Source: Chloroflexota bacterium
GTDB lineage: Bacteria; Chloroflexota; Chloroflexia; Chloroheliales; Chloroheliaceae
Assembly (NCBI GenBank): GCA_028287745.1
Contig: JAQBPB010000038.1
Location: 17,878-81,877 of the forward strand
Reading direction: 5' to 3'
DNA: 64,000 bases
A model generated the notes under the pieces. That model did not search any database, was not told the DNA's origin, and saw only the letters and a list, made by a program, of their open reading frames with translations. Every line of letters starts with the position of its first letter. Position 1 is the first letter of the stretch. Position numbers and translations under genes: made by a program. Positions 63,930-64,000 of this stretch are shown here, in pieces.

Positions 63930-64000
63930 GTGGAAAAAACAAGAGGGCGCACCGGCGGCCTGGCCCAATTAACGCGCTACACCGGGCTTGAAAGGGACTA
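63930..64000 (+). CDS. Possible start of a further gene (partial)
   Basis: From a GTG at 63930 the frame is open to the right edge (23 codons, starting MEKTRGRTGGLAQL). No clear ribosome site precedes it and the sequence is too short to recognise a family. It may be the next gene or chance. Confidence 0.25.
   Translation, partial: MEKTRGRTGGLAQLTRYTGLERD

Overview
This 64 kb window looks like chromosome of a moderately GC-rich bacterium, most likely a member of the Chloroflexota. That assignment is inferred, not proven. It rests on split cofG and cofH (F420 cofactor), a large TPR-CHAT protein beside an ECF sigma factor, a STAND ATPase with an N-terminal helix-turn-helix, and a very large manganese-oxidase-like multicopper oxidase family. 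I see no tRNA, rRNA, CRISPR array, insertion sequence or phage gene.

Layout. (1) 1-10398, minus strand: an exopolysaccharide operon. It starts with an oxidoreductase, acyltransferase and aminotransferase set that makes an amino sugar, then a Wzz/tyrosine-kinase chain-length protein, a Wzy-Wzx fusion, a glycosyltransferase, and a glycosyltransferase fused to the start of a phosphoglycosyl transferase cut by the left edge. (2) 10399-12317: a long AT-rich gap without a supported gene. (3) 12318-21112: a signalling/protease island with a STAND ATPase, a small unknown protein, an anti-sigma factor and ECF sigma factor, a divergent TPR-CHAT protease and a secreted subtilase. (4) 21375-26401: an aminoglycoside-phosphotransferase-like kinase, a GH57-family enzyme and an ABC exporter in one operon. 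(5) 26446-28831: an AhpD-like peroxidase with an in-frame TGA exactly at the second cysteine of CxxC (a strong selenocysteine candidate), two head-to-head cupin genes, and a lipoprotein. (6) 29089-43390: two copies of a module made of a small single-pass membrane protein and an approximately 1,870-residue membrane-anchored multicopper oxidase. (7) 44583-53315: a response regulator, a hybrid-sensing histidine kinase, a degenerate receiver protein and a 1,579-residue secreted repeat protein. (8) 53479-54330: a GDT1-family exporter behind a manganese (yybP-ykoY) riboswitch. (9) 54482-63907: thiC behind a TPP riboswitch, then ribD-ribBA-ribH-ribE-cofG-cofH behind a sigma70 promoter, an FMN riboswitch and its terminator.

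How parts work together. The two oxidase modules and the Mn-riboswitch-controlled exporter suggest manganese oxidation and homeostasis at the cell surface. The rib and cof genes sit together because FO synthase consumes an intermediate of the riboflavin pathway. The sigma, anti-sigma, CHAT and subtilase genes look like one protease-coupled stress or conflict response. The exopolysaccharide operon and both oxidase modules share TTGAC...GTCAA-type palindromes in their upstream gaps, which may be a common operator.
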